From assembly GCA_018816735.1 (NCBI GenBank), contig JAHIVH010000006.1, forward strand, positions 1-43,802: DNA of 43,802 nucleotides, in the 5' to 3' direction. The position numbers and the translations under genes are program-made. The notes beneath the pieces were generated by a model. It saw only the letters and a list, made by a program, of their open reading frames with translations, had not been told where the DNA came from and did no database searches. Positions 42,918 to 43,802 of the stretch are shown in pieces. The DNA comes from Pseudomonadota bacterium. Lineage in GTDB: Bacteria; Desulfobacterota; Desulfobacteria; Desulfobacterales; JAHIVH01. How positions within the stretch are numbered: position 1 is the first letter of the stretch; each line of letters begins with the position of its first letter.

Positions 42918-43564
42918 TTAATGCTCAAATGCGCCGAGATCAGGTGCCGAACCGTTATAATCATTATTTATGCCTGTAACAACTTCTCCACGGTCAATGG
43001 AACTACTGCCGGAGATAAGTGAGTAATCTCCTTTATCCGGATTACCGAAACCGGGATCAGATGAAATCCCGTTGACTTCCTGTCCGGTGTGGCTCTGATA
43101 GTCATCAAGGGTGGCAAGTCTCAGTGAATCCCATCTGACAAGCTCTTTGATTGAATTGTTCCAGAGGTTGTCAAAATCCATGTCCAGAAGCTGTGAGGTA
43201 TGGTAGTTATTGAGGGCGTAATCCGTTCCGGAAAAAATGTTGTTTCGGGAATAGATCAAATCCCACCCTTCATCACCGGAACCCCCCGATTTAATGTACA
43301 GTCCATTGTTCCCGGAATATCCTGCATCACACGTATTGTGAAAGAGATACATGCTTCCTGATTTTCCATATCCCGAGCTGTTGAACTTGAAAGGACTTCC
43401 CGTATAAGTGTTGTTTCCCAATCAACTGCCGTGGTAGGGGTGCTCGTCTCATTTCCCGAATGGCTTTTGCAGGATAAAAACGTCAGGACAACAATCAGGA
43501 AAAAAGCAGGGACAGAGTTCCGGTGCATGCAAAATATTTTTTTTGAGCGATTTTTAAGCATCAT
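42918..43564 (-). pseudogene. Disrupted beta-helix lipoprotein (paralogue)
   Basis: The 5' part (from 43564 or 43528) encodes a lipoprotein-type signal (…NSVPAFFLIVVLTFLSCKSHSGNE) and about 20 mature residues, then leaves the frame around 43420. The 3' part (42918-43421) in another frame reads NNTYTGSPFKFNSSGYGKSGSMYLFHNTC … SIDRGEVVTGINNDYNGSAPDLGAFEH, a beta-helix end like that of the neighbouring 508-residue protein (DQGIDIPEV…DTGADEYK). The junction lacks the expected middle of the helix, so an internal deletion with a frameshift is likely. Confidence 0.6.
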
Positions 43565-43603
43565 TTGGGGGTCATTCCTTGGTTTATTTAACATATAAAA
43601 CAT

Positions 43604-43802
43604 TAATCATTACCAGCCGCCATGGTTAAAAAGCAAAAGGCTTGCCAATAAATTCCATTTTTTGATAGTCTCGTAAAAAGTAAAAATATTTAACCTGCTG
43701 GAATAAATGTAAATTTAAAAATTTTTCACTTGCCTTTTTTCTCCTATTTTGATATGGAAATTTAATATTATCAATAGGATACAGGCAAAATACATGATCA
43801 AA
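43604..43802. other. Right edge, possible start of a plus-strand gene
   Basis: An A/T-rich spacer. An ATG at 43794, with AGG eight bases upstream, may begin a plus-strand gene (MIK…) that continues beyond the window; three codons are too few to judge. Confidence 0.25.

Noticed and set aside
1..43802. CRISPR arrays, tRNA or rRNA genes, insertion sequences, prophage
   Set aside because: No regularly spaced repeats, no cloverleaf or rRNA sequence, no transposase, integrase or phage structural gene was seen on either strand.

Overview
The window reads as a chromosomal segment of an anaerobic Gram-negative bacterium, most likely a sulfate-reducing Desulfobacterota (former Deltaproteobacteria). 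The reasons are inferential: an outer-membrane porin with its own periplasmic-binding-like protein, lipoproteins, DUF2284 and DUF3786 Fe-S type proteins, several radical SAM enzymes, ThiH-type (oxygen-independent) thiazole synthesis, and a FapA/DUF342 protein. No rRNA, tRNA, CRISPR array, insertion sequence, integrase or phage gene was recognised.

Layout. 1-5.1 kb: a porin and a PstS-like protein on the minus strand, divergent from a large FapA-like protein with an N-terminal zinc finger. 5.1-9.9 kb: a radical SAM protein (minus) and a 1016-residue protein (plus) in which I can read the metal-site motifs of a PHP domain followed by a membrane region. 9.9-13.9 kb: a minus-strand operon from a textbook sigma70-type promoter: a degenerate M20 peptidase-like protein, glucosyl-3-phosphoglycerate synthase and a GH13_18 phosphorylase, i.e. 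synthesis and phosphorolysis of the compatible solute glucosylglycerate. 14-16.7 kb: SMR efflux protein, cupin, exported protein, MFS carrier. 16.8-23.8 kb: a B12-binding/DUF4070 radical SAM protein, a drug-type MFS exporter, then a tightly packed set of MT-A70 methyltransferase, MFS carrier, RNase HII and a receiver/cytidylate-kinase junction that looks like two broken genes. 23.8-27.7 kb: a histidine kinase-response regulator pair facing a second B12-type radical SAM gene across a spacer with phased TGTAAA boxes. 27.8-33.7 kb: a diguanylate cyclase, then a TPP-riboswitch-controlled thiamine operon thiS-thiG-thiH-thiD2E-thiC. 33.7-39.7 kb: NUDIX hydrolase, phytochelatin-synthase-like protease, a small CxxC protein, cold-shock protein with a structured leader, metallo-beta-lactamase protein, DUF2284, DUF3786, a hotdog thioesterase, and a SixA-like phosphatase. 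39.7-43.8 kb: a region of decay (DJ-1/PfpI-like remnant, HxlR pseudogene, a disrupted beta-helix lipoprotein) with an intact small membrane protein and an intact beta-helix lipoprotein.

The parts most worth attention are the glucosylglycerate operon with its apparently non-catalytic M20 homologue, the PHP-like membrane protein, the two-component system/radical SAM pair with its putative operator, the short leader ORF coupled to the MT-A70 gene, and the phytochelatin-synthase-like protein next to a CxxC protein. All functions are assigned by reading motifs by eye; no database search was possible.
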